Assembly: GCF_900143695.1 (NCBI RefSeq) | Contig: NZ_FRFE01000002.1 | Coordinates: 62,001-126,000, forward strand | Reading direction: 5' to 3' | DNA length: 64,000 bases | From: Desulfopila aestuarii DSM 18488 | Lineage (GTDB): Bacteria; Desulfobacterota; Desulfobulbia; Desulfobulbales; Desulfocapsaceae | Part shown: positions 36,230 to 45,661 of the stretch, piece after piece | How the letters are laid out: each line of letters begins with the position of its first letter | Numbering within the stretch: position 1 is the first letter of the stretch | Position numbers and translations under genes: made by a program | Notes under the pieces: model-generated | What the model was told of the DNA's origin: nothing | Seen by the model: the letters and a program-made list of their open reading frames with translations, nothing else | Databases searched by the model: none

Positions 36230-36550
36230 TCAGCCCAGCATGTCGATATGTTCCTGGATCCCTGCCTGAACCACCTCTTCGATACAGGGCATATACTTCA
36301 AGATGCAGGGTACCTTCAGCCGGTAGTAAACCATTTTTCCACGCTTTTCATCCACGACCACGCCAGCCTGTTTGAGCACGGAAAGATGTTTGGAGATTGT
36401 CGAAAAATCAGCATCTACTTTTTCAACAAACTCACAGACACACCGCTCTCCGTCAGCCAGTTGCTCGGCAATCCACAACCTGGTCGGATGCCCCAATGCT
36501 TTGAATACATTAGCCTTTGCTTCTATGAGTGCTTTTTCTTGAGGTGTCAT
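36230..36550 (-). CDS. arsR: ArsR-family transcriptional repressor
   Basis: A 106-residue winged-helix repressor. The metalloid-sensing motif is ERCVCEFVEKV (CxC in the alpha-3 helix), the recognition helix is STISKHLSVLKQAG and the wing is VDEKRGKMVYYRL. Arsenite binding to the cysteines should release it from DNA. It precedes the permease gene by 94 bases, with a candidate operator in that gap and a second one upstream of its own start. ATG 36550 is chosen for AAGGAG five bases upstream; the frame is open to 36571. Confidence 0.93.
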   Translation of the reverse strand: MTPQEKALIEAKANVFKALGHPTRLWIAEQLADGERCVCEFVEKVDADFSTISKHLSVLKQAGVVVDEKRGKMVYYRLKVPCILKYMPCIEEVVQAGIQEHIDMLG

Positions 36551-36568
36551 AGCGTCTCCTTGATTGCT

Positions 36569-36588
36569 CATATGGTAAAATCACCAAA
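36569..36588. promoter_or_regulatory. Candidate ArsR operator upstream of arsR
   Basis: ATATGGT, six bases, ACCAAAT: an inverted repeat with one mismatch, 19 bases upstream of the arsR start, related to the site at 36195-36214. It suggests autoregulation. Confidence 0.55.
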
Positions 36589-36998
36589 TGTTCATGTCAA
36601 GCGATATTGTGACAGGAAATACAAAATATCTCCTCATGTACACTATTGTATCAATGTTACTGATCACCGGATTGAGTCATTCCTGAGAGCATCCATCATC
36701 CCAAAAAGATAGTAAAAATTCGAGAAACCACATTTCTTCGCCACGCCCTAACAATTAATATTGCGTGCAAATTGTCACGATGTAACTATAAAATAAGAAA
36801 TCGAAGATACTAAACCCTCTTTGGGTTACGACGAGAATGATGGCATGCAGGTCATGGAACATGCTCCTATGGAGACGTCCTGTGCCGACGCAGGTTGCTG
36901 TTGGAAACGAATCAACTCCATCCGGAGTTACTCACCACTGCAGCAAAATCCATCATCTTTTATGAGCGGAAAATAAACATTCATTACAGGAAAACACG
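36589..36998. other. Divergent intergenic region
   Basis: About 410 bases between arsR and the Usp gene. No coding frame stands out. It contains a short hairpin (AACTCC/GGAGTT, 36914-36929) and a 15-base block (36779-36793) that also occurs at 44985-44999. Confidence 0.45.
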
Positions 36999-37523
36999 AT
37001 GGAACAGCAGAAAGGCAATATTCTCTTTGCCACCGACCTGAGTATAAATATGCACAAGGTCTTCGAGCAAGCCGCTTTGATGGCGATCAATTTCAACACC
37101 AAGGTCACCATTCTTCATGTGCTGGTAGATAATCCGGAAGCCAAAAGGCACATGATGTCAATCTTTGGTGATGATCAGTACCAGAATATCCGGCGTGAAC
37201 ACCAGGAAAGAGCCCAGAAAGTGTTGACCGGCAAAAACACCGAAGCACGCAAAATCCAGCAGGCACTGACCAAGGTGTTCTTTGAGCAGGAAAGAAAACT
37301 GAACTTTACCGACACCGATACCTTCATCGATAAAATACTGATCGCCGAAGGCCCGTCTATCGCCGACGAAATTTACAGCACCGCTACAGACGAAGGATGC
37401 CGGTGTATCGTGATGGGTTGCCCCAGCCAAGGCCTTCTCTCTGGGGCATTGGGAGACAAAATTCTGAAAAAAGTCCTCAAGGTATCGAAGATTCCAGTGC
37501 TTGTGGTACCTTTCGAGGATTAA
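36999..37523 (+). CDS. Universal stress protein (UspA family), long variant
   Basis: A 174-residue UspA-type protein: ILFATDLSINMHKVFEQAA at the start and RCIVMGCPSQGLLSGALGDKIL with IPVLVVPFED at the end. The middle (residues about 50-110) has a helical insert absent from the shorter Usp at 24964. The nucleotide motif reads GCPSQGLLSGALG, less canonical than in that Usp, so ATP binding is less certain. Monocistronic, with a 410-base upstream region. Confidence 0.88.
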   Translation: MEQQKGNILFATDLSINMHKVFEQAALMAINFNTKVTILHVLVDNPEAKRHMMSIFGDDQYQNIRREHQERAQKVLTGKNTEARKIQQALTKVFFEQERKLNFTDTDTFIDKILIAEGPSIADEIYSTATDEGCRCIVMGCPSQGLLSGALGDKILKKVLKVSKIPVLVVPFED

Positions 37524-37582
37524 ACGAGACCAGCCAGTGTTTCGCGCATAGCATACCTGCGAAACAGGTACTGATACCCATA

Positions 37583-37626
37583 CTTGGACCTTTCCCTGAA
37601 GCAGCTTTTTCATCGAAAGGTCCAAG
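37583..37626. terminator. Hairpin between convergent Usp and carboxypeptidase genes
   Basis: A perfect 12-base-pair stem (CTTGGACCTTTC with GAAAGGTCCAAG) around a 20-base loop that contains five Ts. No T run follows the stem on either strand, so terminator function is inferred from position between convergent genes. Confidence 0.5.
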
Positions 37627-37730
37627 CATACTCAACACTTACTCAATGCAACGCCCCGGACGATGTTTGCGGCCGATAGTACAGCCGCACTACGTTGCCG
37701 GTCCGTAAACACATTGTTTTTCAACGATGT

Positions 37731-38813
37731 CTACCTCAACCCCCTGACAGGCCGCCTTCCCATAGAGAAGAACGCCACGCAGCCTGATAGCAGGATTCCC
37801 GCCATCATTCCAAGGAAAAATGTACCCCAGCCGAAACCTTCTGACGAGTCGGCCACCTCTTCCTCTTGTATGGGAACTGCTGGCTGCGAGACAGAAGCTG
37901 TTTCAGCAACTGCTGTTTCAGCAGGAGATTCTGGCGCAGGCGCTGTGACAACCTGAACAGGCTCAGGTTTGGGCGGCAGAAGGGCAAAGCCCTTGCCCAA
38001 CAGTTCCGCAGTCTTGGCATCTCGCACCTTACGGTCTTTACTGCCCATAACGATAGCAATAACCCTGTTTCCGCCTCTCTTGGCTGTTGCTGCTATGGAA
38101 AATCCTGCAGCCTCAAAATAACCGGTTTTCAAACCATCGCACCCGTCAACCTGACCAAGGAGATGGTTGTGATTCCGCATGATGAATTTATTCTCACGAA
38201 AACCCCGTTCCCTGGTGCTGGTGTATTGCAACACATCAGGCCGACTCACCAGGGCACGACATAAGAGCGCGAGATCGTTTGCGGTCGTCTGGTCCGTCTT
38301 CTGTCCCTCCGACGGGGGTAGTCCATGCACAGAGTAGAACCGGGTGTTCTTCATGCCCAGTTCCGCAGCTTTCTGGTTCATCAACGCCACAAATCCGTCC
38401 TTTGATCCGCCAATATGGACAGCAAGGGCAACTGCCGCGTCATTGGCCGACTGCACCGCCAGGGCATACAACAGGTCTTCAATCGAAAATTGTTCCTTCG
38501 GATCGAGATACACCTGTGAACCACCAGTCTTTGCAGCTTCAACTGTGACCTGGACCATCTCATCAAGTCTGTTTTCTCCCCGTTCGATACGTTCCAGCAC
38601 AATCAGCAGATCCATCAATTTGACTACAGAAGCTGGATACACAACGGAGTCAGGATTTTCAGAAAAGAGGACCTTGCCACTATTCGCATCCAGAACCAGA
38701 GCAGAGACATACGGATCCCTGGAAATGGAATCCACCTTGGCACGCGCGGCCCAACTGTTCTGGCCGGCAATCAAAAGGACCACAATCAACACTACGATAC
38801 GCTTCATAACCAT
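37731..38813 (-). CDS. D-alanyl-D-alanine carboxypeptidase (peptidase S11)
   Basis: A 360-residue penicillin-binding protein of the DacA type. Signal peptide (residues about 4-23), then the three active-site motifs: SVVK (nucleophile serine, in YPASVVKLMD), SAN (VQSANDAAVAL) and KTG (DGLKTGYFEAAG). A Pro/Ala/Gln-rich linker follows and a C-terminal helix (FFLGMMAGILLSGCVAFF) replaces the usual amphipathic anchor. It trims the terminal D-alanine of peptidoglycan stem peptides in the periplasm. ATG 38807 is an equally possible start. Confidence 0.92.
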   Translation of the reverse strand: MVMKRIVVLIVVLLIAGQNSWAARAKVDSISRDPYVSALVLDANSGKVLFSENPDSVVYPASVVKLMDLLIVLERIERGENRLDEMVQVTVEAAKTGGSQVYLDPKEQFSIEDLLYALAVQSANDAAVALAVHIGGSKDGFVALMNQKAAELGMKNTRFYSVHGLPPSEGQKTDQTTANDLALLCRALVSRPDVLQYTSTRERGFRENKFIMRNHNHLLGQVDGCDGLKTGYFEAAGFSIAATAKRGGNRVIAIVMGSKDRKVRDAKTAELLGKGFALLPPKPEPVQVVTAPAPESPAETAVAETASVSQPAVPIQEEEVADSSEGFGWGTFFLGMMAGILLSGCVAFFSMGRRPVRGLR

Positions 38814-39107
38814 TTACCTGAAAAGAATGAACTGATACATGGCCAAGCAGTGGCGAGCCCATGCTTGGCAGAGAAATAGAGCCTTGCTACATAAGAGATA
38901 TTCAGGATACTGACAGAATCGGCGACACGTACACGAAGACACCCCAACCGGATGAACGCTACCTACAACGGTTAGGGCGCCTACTATCGCCTGAGAAGGA
39001 ATTTATCGTAATGATGTTTCATCAGACTGGCAAGCTATTTCGATTTGCCAATCAAAAGAGAATGCCCCCACCAGGCCGAAAAGTACTTTTCCAGGAGGCT
39101 TTCAGAT

Positions 39108-39863
39108 TTATCGCTTTAAAAAGGCACGAATTCGAGCCTGAGTCTCTTCTGTTTCCAACAACGCGCCGAAACCTTTCAGCTCATTTTCAATCACTGCGAT
39201 AACATCAGGCTGTGAATCACGCATAAGTTCTTTTGTTTTCAAGAGAGAAGCAAGTGGCTGCTGGAGTAACTGCGAAATGTATTCTTCTGCAACCTCCGCG
39301 GCCTTGCCCGGTTCGGAAATTCGGTTAATCAAACCCCAAGCGAAAGCCTCATCCGCTGAAAAGAACCGCCCGGTAAGCAACACTTCCCGAGCCATTTTCT
39401 GACCAATTACCTGAGGCAAAAGAACGCTGGAAGCGCCCTCAGGACCAACACCCAGATTAGCAAATGGCACCCGAAATTTGGTTTTACTGGAGGCAATAAC
39501 AATATCGCTGTGGAGTAAGATTGTTGTACCAATGCCAACGGCAACGCCTTCAACAACAGCTACCAGGACTTTCTTCAGGTTTGCCACCGTAGTAAAAATG
39601 CCCTGAACACATTCCATGAGCTGCAGTTGCTCGCCACCAACCAGATCCGTAAGGTCGTTGCCGGCTGTAAACTGGCCGCCCGCCCCTTCCAAGACGATGA
39701 TATTGCAATCAGATGATGCATCTGCCGATTCGAATGCGGAAATAAGCTCTCGATAAGTTTTGATGCGAATTGCATTGAGCTTATCCGGCCTGTTAATCGT
39801 GATCCTGGCAACCCGGTTATCGTAGCGAACACTAATATCGGTAAACTTTGCAGATTCCATCAT
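39108..39863 (-). CDS. Enoyl-CoA hydratase/isomerase family protein
   Basis: A 251-residue crotonase-fold protein: ARITINRPDKLNAIRI, the oxyanion-hole segments GGQFTAGNDLTDL and GVAVGIGTTILLHSD, and LGVGPEGASSVLLP with a glutamate at the place of one catalytic residue. The other hydratase glutamate is not evident, so an isomerase (delta3-delta2-enoyl-CoA) role is at least as likely. It acts on fatty acyl-CoA in the cytoplasm. AGGAG precedes the ATG. No operon partners. Confidence 0.88.
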   Translation of the reverse strand: MMESAKFTDISVRYDNRVARITINRPDKLNAIRIKTYRELISAFESADASSDCNIIVLEGAGGQFTAGNDLTDLVGGEQLQLMECVQGIFTTVANLKKVLVAVVEGVAVGIGTTILLHSDIVIASSKTKFRVPFANLGVGPEGASSVLLPQVIGQKMAREVLLTGRFFSADEAFAWGLINRISEPGKAAEVAEEYISQLLQQPLASLLKTKELMRDSQPDVIAVIENELKGFGALLETEETQARIRAFLKR

Positions 39864-40020
39864 CTTTCTCCTGAGAGGTTTGAGAACAAGCCAGATTATT
39901 TTTCACAATACTTTTGCTTGTCAACGAGAATAACTGGATAGCAAATATAGCTCATATCAAGATCGCATGCAATGCGTTTACGTCAACGTAAGCAAATTGC
40001 GATGTAATCAAGGAGAAAAC

Positions 40021-40851
40021 TCAGCAGGGTCTGAAAAGGCGTGGAAAATCACTAAAGATTGCTGTTGCCCCAAAACTGAACAGGTCGCGGCCAATAGCTG
40101 GATCATTCACGGTAAAGATATTGACCCCAAATCCGCCCCCACGCAATTCGCGAATCAGTTCCGGAGTGGTTATCTCAACATCCGGATGATATGCCTGAGC
40201 ATCAAGGGCGGCAAGATATTGCAAAAGGTTATCGGGGTGTTCCTCTTCCTGCAGCACGCCGATGGCGATCTGCGGCATCTTTTGTTTTACCTGCCGCAGG
40301 TAATCGTGACGAAATGAGGAGATAAGGGTTGATTCTGTATAGTCGGCACTGGCAACAGCAGCCAAAACGGTGTCGACAATTGTGCTGTCATGTCTGCCCC
40401 CTTCCTGATCTTTTATTTCGACATTCAGCGGAATCCGGGAATTTTTGGCCCAATTGAGCAACTCGGACAGCGTCATAATCGTCTGGGACATACACAAATT
40501 CCGATCATCCGGTGAGACCATCCCTTGTGATATGGTGGCAAAAGGATCAACGGTTAAAAACCATGACCCGATATCAAGTTGTCGAAGCTCAGCCAGATCC
40601 CAGCTATCAAGACGCAGCGACGGCTTGCCAAGCCTGGTGGCAAGCTCCGCGCCATTGCTGGTCCTGCCTAATACTTCGTCATGATGGATGACCGCGACCC
40701 CATCCCGACTCATCTGGACGTCAACTTCGATAAAATCACAGCATCCGATGCTCGCGGTAAATGCACAAAGACTGTTTTCAGGACGGATGCTTCTGTTCCC
40801 GCGATGCGCAGAAACATATTGCCTGTTATCAAAGCTGTAAAAAAAGCTCAT
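40021..40851 (-). CDS. Glycerophosphodiester phosphodiesterase
   Basis: A 276-residue cytoplasmic GDPD enzyme: SAHRGNRSIRPENSLCAF (catalytic histidine), FIEVDVQMSRDGVAVIHHDE (metal-binding Glu/Asp and second histidine), PLNVEIKD and, at the end, VNIFTVND. It cleaves glycerophosphodiesters to glycerol 3-phosphate and an alcohol. No signal peptide. It overlaps the second permease gene of the ABC importer by four bases, so the importer probably brings in its substrate. Confidence 0.92.
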   Translation of the reverse strand: MSFFYSFDNRQYVSAHRGNRSIRPENSLCAFTASIGCCDFIEVDVQMSRDGVAVIHHDEVLGRTSNGAELATRLGKPSLRLDSWDLAELRQLDIGSWFLTVDPFATISQGMVSPDDRNLCMSQTIMTLSELLNWAKNSRIPLNVEIKDQEGGRHDSTIVDTVLAAVASADYTESTLISSFRHDYLRQVKQKMPQIAIGVLQEEEHPDNLLQYLAALDAQAYHPDVEITTPELIRELRGGGFGVNIFTVNDPAIGRDLFSFGATAIFSDFPRLFRPC

Positions 40852-41708
40852 TTTCCCTCTCCACGCTTGCTTACAATCAGGTTGATAACCGCCAGGGTTG
40901 AAGTAGAAACAATCAAGAGAAAAGATACCGCATTAATGATGGGCGTTGAGCCATCACGCACCTGCAAATAGAGATTAATGGGTAATGTCGTCTCCGATCC
41001 CACCAAAAAGAGCGTGGTGTTGAAATTCTCAAAACTCATGAGAAAGGCGACAGCTCCACTACCCACAAGGGCCGGCCGTAAAAACGGCAGCGTGATATGA
41101 CGGATAACCTGACGCCTGGTAGCCCCGAGGTTGAGAGCGGCTTCTTCAAGTGAAGCATCGAACTTCTTCAGCCTCGCAGAGACCACAAGCAGTACAAAAG
41201 TAGCAATAAAGGAGAATTGACCGAGAACCACCAGCCAGAAGCTGGGGCGGAGTAGCTCAATATCCAGGCCAAACCGATCCTCAAAGAAAATACCGAGACT
41301 GTTGGCTGTAAGCAGCAGGGAGATACCCAGGATAACGCCAGGAATAACCAATGGTGTCAGTGCCAGAAAATACAGGGCCTGCTTACCTCGGAACTCCTCC
41401 TGCTCAAACAGAAAGGCCCCCATGGTGCCAACCGTCACCGACAATATCGACACCCAGAAGGCGGTCTTCGCACTGACCCAGATCGAAGTTAGATTCGATC
41501 GGTCATGAAAAAGACCTATGCGATCAGGCCCGTCTGCCAGAAACCAGTCCAAAGAAAAACCTTTCCAGGGCAAGGACGGAAAATTGGAGTCGTTGAAGGC
41601 AAGGATGCAGGTGATGACCAGCGGTGCGAACAAAAAGACGTAAAAAAGAATGATGTAACAGGTAAAACTTGTCGAGTAGCTTCTTGGCTGTGGGAGTGTA
41701 CGGATCAT
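40848..41708 (-). CDS. ABC importer permease, PotC-like
   Basis: A 286-residue permease with six helices and the EAA-type loop that contacts the ATPase (EEAALNLGATRRQVIRHITL, with GA conserved). It belongs to the family that carries spermidine/putrescine, phosphonates or iron. Four-base overlaps on both sides join it to the first permease and the GDPD gene. Confidence 0.92.
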   Translation of the reverse strand: MIRTLPQPRSYSTSFTCYIILFYVFLFAPLVITCILAFNDSNFPSLPWKGFSLDWFLADGPDRIGLFHDRSNLTSIWVSAKTAFWVSILSVTVGTMGAFLFEQEEFRGKQALYFLALTPLVIPGVILGISLLLTANSLGIFFEDRFGLDIELLRPSFWLVVLGQFSFIATFVLLVVSARLKKFDASLEEAALNLGATRRQVIRHITLPFLRPALVGSGAVAFLMSFENFNTTLFLVGSETTLPINLYLQVRDGSTPIINAVSFLLIVSTSTLAVINLIVSKRGEGK

Positions 41709-42562
41709 GATAATGCCCTCCCAAGTTCCTGGCGGCTCAATTTCAAGCCAAACCAGATGATAACTGAACTGAGCGCAAGCAGCAGAAAACCGAACGCAGC
41801 ACCCTGATTCCAGTTAAAACTGGCAATAAACTCATTGTAAATCTGCTCGGTGAACCAGAGCGAATTCTTTCCGCCCATCAGTTTCGGGGTCAGGTAGTTG
41901 CCAAGTGCCAGCATAAAAACAACAATTGACCCTGAAGTTATACCCGGTGCAGCATAGGGAATAATGATTCGAAAGAAAATCGTCAGCGGCGAAGCACCGA
42001 GATCATGGGCAGCTTCTATCAGGCTGTCATCCATGCCCTCAAGGGCAGAGATCAGTGGCACGACCATAAACAACATGGACGTATAGACAAGACCCATGAG
42101 CATGCTGATATCATTGTAAAGCATCTCCACAGGGGAATCCATCAACCCAGAACTGACCAGAAGATGATTAATAACCCCGCTTTCACGTAACAGGATCATC
42201 CAGCCATATACACGAACAAGTTCACTCACCCAGAATGGCATCAACAGCAGAATAGTCAGGAAACCGGAAAATTTCGGGGAGACGACCTTGGTTATGTAGA
42301 AAGCGACCGGAAAGGTCACGCAAAAGGTCAGCACCGTCACTGTAATTGCATACAGGGCGGTACGGACAAAGGTATACCAGTAGATTTTTTCGACAAAAAA
42401 GTGCCGATAATTGGCAAAGGTCCAGACGGCTTTCCCCATATCGTCCTTGCCCTGCAGCGACATCATCAACAATTCGAGATGCGGTACGACAATCAGCAGC
42501 AGCAGCCAGAGCAGGACCGGAGTGAGAAAAATAAAGAGGCCGAGGCGAAAATGTGTTTTCAT
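41705..42562 (-). CDS. ABC importer permease, PotB-like
   Basis: A 285-residue permease partner of the PotC-like protein; it has six helices and the EAA loop IEAAHDLGASPLTIFFRIII. GGGAGG precedes ATG 42562; the frame is open to 42589. It overlaps both neighbours by four bases. The two permeases form the heterodimeric channel of a binding-protein-dependent importer. Confidence 0.92.
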   Translation of the reverse strand: MKTHFRLGLFIFLTPVLLWLLLLIVVPHLELLMMSLQGKDDMGKAVWTFANYRHFFVEKIYWYTFVRTALYAITVTVLTFCVTFPVAFYITKVVSPKFSGFLTILLLMPFWVSELVRVYGWMILLRESGVINHLLVSSGLMDSPVEMLYNDISMLMGLVYTSMLFMVVPLISALEGMDDSLIEAAHDLGASPLTIFFRIIIPYAAPGITSGSIVVFMLALGNYLTPKLMGGKNSLWFTEQIYNEFIASFNWNQGAAFGFLLLALSSVIIWFGLKLSRQELGRALS

Positions 42563-43641
42563 GCCGCCTCCCTTGGATAACAGCGACAACTACTAAGATG
42601 AACGCCGGCATCAATAACATCACCTTTGCCGATATGCGCAAACTGCTCATTCTGCGGCAAGGCCACTGTCAATTCATAATCACTTGCACCTATAGTCGCG
42701 AGAATCTTGGTATTGGAGCCGTCAAAGAGAATATTGCGGACCGTCAGGGAAAACCGGTTGAAATCATCACCGCCACCATCATGCTGCAGGATGATGGCTT
42801 CGGGTCGGATAAAGAGGTCCAACTCATCACTGCTCGAATCGTTTACCTGGGTCGCCTGCAGCTCCAGACCGAAAGAGGTTACCACTTTCAGTGGTGAACG
42901 ACTGACTACTGAAACCGGCAGGATATTGGTTTCACCGACGAATCCGGCAACAAACCTGGTTGCCGGATTGGCATACAGATTTCTGGGGCTGTCGATCTGT
43001 TCGAACCTGCCTCTGTTCATTACAGCCACCCGATCCGACATCACGAGCGCTTCCGACTGGTCATGGGTGATATACATAAAGGTGGTACCCACCTCAGCCT
43101 GGAGCTTTTTTAATTCGATTTTCATCTGTTCCCGGAGTTTCAGGTCCAGTGCACCCAGGGGTTCATCAAGGAGCAGCAGGGAAGGTTCCAAGACAAGAGA
43201 CCTGGCGATGGCAACTCGCTGCTTCTGGCCACCCGAAAGCTGGGAAATGTTCTTTTTTCCGTAACCGGTAAGATCGACCCGCTCAAGCATTGCATCGACC
43301 CGTTTACGAATTTCATCTTTTCCCACCCCCTGACGCTTGAGACCAAAGGCGATATTTTCCTGAACATTCATCATCGGGAACAGTGCCAGGTTCTGAAAAA
43401 CCAGATTAACCGGCCGTCGATTTGGAGGCACCTCACTCATGTCCCTGCCGCGAATACACAGTGTTCCGCTTGTAGGTTCCTGGAAGCCGGCAATCATACG
43501 CAGCAGTGTGGTTTTGCCGCAGCCGGATGGACCAAGAATAGAAAAAAAACTCCCTTCCTCCACCTGGAAGTTAAGGGTGTCGACAGCGGTGAATGCATCA
43601 AACTCTTTCCTGAGATTTTGTATTTCGAGAACAGGGGCCAT
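42559..43641 (-). CDS. ABC importer ATPase, PotA-like
   Basis: A 360-residue importer ATPase: Walker A GPSGCGKTT, signature LSGGQKQRVAIARSL, Walker B LLLLDEP, the switch histidine in MYITHDQSEAL, and a C-terminal TOBE regulatory domain from about residue 245. It energises the permeases encoded downstream. ATG 43641 starts the family N-terminus (VLEIQNLRKEFDAF); the frame is open to 43704, but that extension would run into the intercistronic hairpin. Confidence 0.92.
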   Translation of the reverse strand: MAPVLEIQNLRKEFDAFTAVDTLNFQVEEGSFFSILGPSGCGKTTLLRMIAGFQEPTSGTLCIRGRDMSEVPPNRRPVNLVFQNLALFPMMNVQENIAFGLKRQGVGKDEIRKRVDAMLERVDLTGYGKKNISQLSGGQKQRVAIARSLVLEPSLLLLDEPLGALDLKLREQMKIELKKLQAEVGTTFMYITHDQSEALVMSDRVAVMNRGRFEQIDSPRNLYANPATRFVAGFVGETNILPVSVVSRSPLKVVTSFGLELQATQVNDSSSDELDLFIRPEAIILQHDGGGDDFNRFSLTVRNILFDGSNTKILATIGASDYELTVALPQNEQFAHIGKGDVIDAGVHLSSCRCYPREAA

Positions 43642-43667
43642 TCTATTTTCCGGGTTGTAAATAAAAC

Positions 43668-43702
43668 GGTGACGCCGTTTCCTGCTGGGAAACGGCGTCA
43701 CC
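43668..43702 (-). terminator. Intercistronic hairpin between binding-protein and ATPase genes
   Basis: A perfect 15-base-pair stem (43668-43682 with 43688-43702) and 5-base loop. On the minus strand it is followed by GTTTTATTTAC. Located between genes of one operon, it probably causes partial termination or protects the upstream mRNA, giving more binding protein than transporter. Confidence 0.75.
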
Positions 43703-43742
43703 ATGGTGAAATTGAATATCCGATAAGTGAAAAAAGCAAATT

Positions 43743-44804
43743 TTAATTGGCAGCTTTCACCATGTCGAGAATTTTTCCTTCCATCTGCTCGATTTCAGCA
43801 CCAACCGGCGGATACCATTTAATATTGTCGATATCGGCAGCGGTAAATGAGCGACTGATGTTGTCACGGACCTCTGCGTCGAGATACTGTCCGGCATCCT
43901 TGGATGCTGTGGCATATTTTTCTGTATTGGAAAATACTGCTGCGTTTTCGGGACGCAGCATGAAATTGATCCACTGGTAAGCACCATCAACATTTTTCGC
44001 CTTAGCCGGGATGGCGAAGGTGTCAATCCAACCAAGGGCGCCGCTCTTCGGGGCCACAAAATCGATATCGGGATTCTCGCCATGAAGTTTCCAGCCGCCA
44101 TTATCCCAACCCATTGCCACACTCACTTCACCGCTACGCACCATCTCGAGCAGGGCATCACCATTTGACCAGTAATTTTTCACATAGGGCTTGGCAGCAA
44201 TCATTTTCTCAGCAACCGAGTCCATGAGCGCCTTGTAGGCTGTTGGATCGCTATACTTGGCAAAAGGATCATCTCCACTGGCAAACGCCAGACCGATCAG
44301 CGTCGGCCGCTTAAGACGGTAGCTGATACGACCGGAGTATTTTTCATCAAGCAGAGCGGAATAGTCCTTGGCTTCCGGAGCCAGCTTGGTGTTGACGATA
44401 AGGCCTGAAGTTCCGTAGCAGAAAGGAACACCATAGGAGTCTTCCCCGACCTTGGTGTTTTTCTTTACCGCCTCAAGCATCGAGGCGATGATCTGATCAC
44501 TCTTGATCTTGTTGTAATCCATTGGCTGATAAATTTTGTATTCAGCCTGAACAGACGAGATACGGTCCTGACTCGGCTGTGCAAGGTCGAAGCCGGCACC
44601 CCTTGTAGCCCTCAATTTGGCTATCATTTCCTCATTGTTGGTAAAGGTCAGCTCAACCTTCATTCCGGTTTCCTTTTCGAACTTCTCAACCAGTTCCTGA
44701 GGGGCGTATCCTTTCCAGGTAAGGATTTTGAGTGATTCAGCAGCTTGTACGTTTAATGCCAGTCCCATTAACGCAAATGTTGTTACGGCAAACAGTTTTT
44801 TCAT
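43743..44804 (-). CDS. Polyamine-type ABC substrate-binding protein (PotD-like)
   Basis: A 353-residue periplasmic binding protein: signal peptide MKKLFAVTTFALMGLALNVQAA, then LKILTWKGYAPQELVEKFEKETG, typical of the spermidine/putrescine family, and the later segment VSVAMGWDNGGWKL. AAGGAG precedes the ATG. First gene of a five-gene operon with ATPase, two permeases and GDPD. The GDPD partner makes a glycerophosphodiester or similar alcohol-bearing ligand as plausible as a polyamine. Confidence 0.92.
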   Translation of the reverse strand: MKKLFAVTTFALMGLALNVQAAESLKILTWKGYAPQELVEKFEKETGMKVELTFTNNEEMIAKLRATRGAGFDLAQPSQDRISSVQAEYKIYQPMDYNKIKSDQIIASMLEAVKKNTKVGEDSYGVPFCYGTSGLIVNTKLAPEAKDYSALLDEKYSGRISYRLKRPTLIGLAFASGDDPFAKYSDPTAYKALMDSVAEKMIAAKPYVKNYWSNGDALLEMVRSGEVSVAMGWDNGGWKLHGENPDIDFVAPKSGALGWIDTFAIPAKAKNVDGAYQWINFMLRPENAAVFSNTEKYATASKDAGQYLDAEVRDNISRSFTAADIDNIKWYPPVGAEIEQMEGKILDMVKAAN

Positions 44805-45661
44805 AATAATCTCCTTGTAATAGTTATTGAGTTGATATTTCTATTCCAGTACCACCAACCGTCTAGGTCAATTTTGATGATGTTCAGCTCATGGTTCAAC
44901 ATAATACAACCGCTCCTTTACGAAAAGGTGAAACATATCCCAAATCATAAAGCGCTTGGTTAAACGATGATATCGTTATAACCTGATGTAACTATAAAAA
45001 TTCCTGCCTAGAAGATTTGTAACAAAAACGACAGCAGCTCTTGACTGCACGAACAAGTTAGCAGGTCTTGTTTGATCGGGCAACTTGTTTCACTAAAGAT
45101 ATTGAATATTAATAGAAATCTAACCACATCAGAAAAGTTCTTAATTTCGTTGAAGTAATTTTCAATAAAAATTGCCACAAGAAATCTGACAATTGTGGAA
45201 TAGTTTAAAAACGGACGCTGGCCAAGCTATGACGTTCTCCTTAAGGTAAGGAGCACCTCGGTGTTTTCCATGGCTATTGTGAACCTTATTTGAAGGATGT
45301 TGAGCATGATGTCAATTAACTCGTTTCCAAAACAAGATGGTATTTTGGATAATCTGGCCAGCATCGTTCTATCTCAAAGGCACTATGCTTGTCATTTTAA
45401 TTTTTCATTTGCAATTATTGTTAGGAAGCACCCGATAAATGCCCATATTCCTTGACAGGTATCTCTTAGGGTTGGTAATTTATTTTTTGAGATATTGAGT
45501 TCATTCTTTGAATTATCTTTTTTCTGTTATCTGTTAGCAATATCTTCAAATGCTGCTATTGTCATTCTGGTAGCAGTGGTATGCATTCTCGGCAGGTCCT
45601 CACGGATCTATGTAATGATTGCCCATGAATGTTCTCACTTTGACACTATTGAGAGTACACC
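44805..45661. other. Long AT-rich divergent intergenic region
   Basis: About 860 bases between the importer operon and the fapF-like gene. No tRNA, repeat array or mobile element is seen. A 49-codon frame at 45306-45455 (GAAGGA upstream) has no recognisable family. Small palindromes lie at 44964-44978 (AACGAT/ATCGTT) and 45237-45253 (CTCCTTA/TAAGGAG). A TTGACA at 45452-45457 could be a -35 box for the gene at 45662, but its -10 is weak. Confidence 0.45.

Noticed and set aside
45306-45455. 49-codon open frame in the long intergenic region
   Set aside because: A fair ribosome site is present, but the product has no recognisable family and the flanking region looks non-coding.
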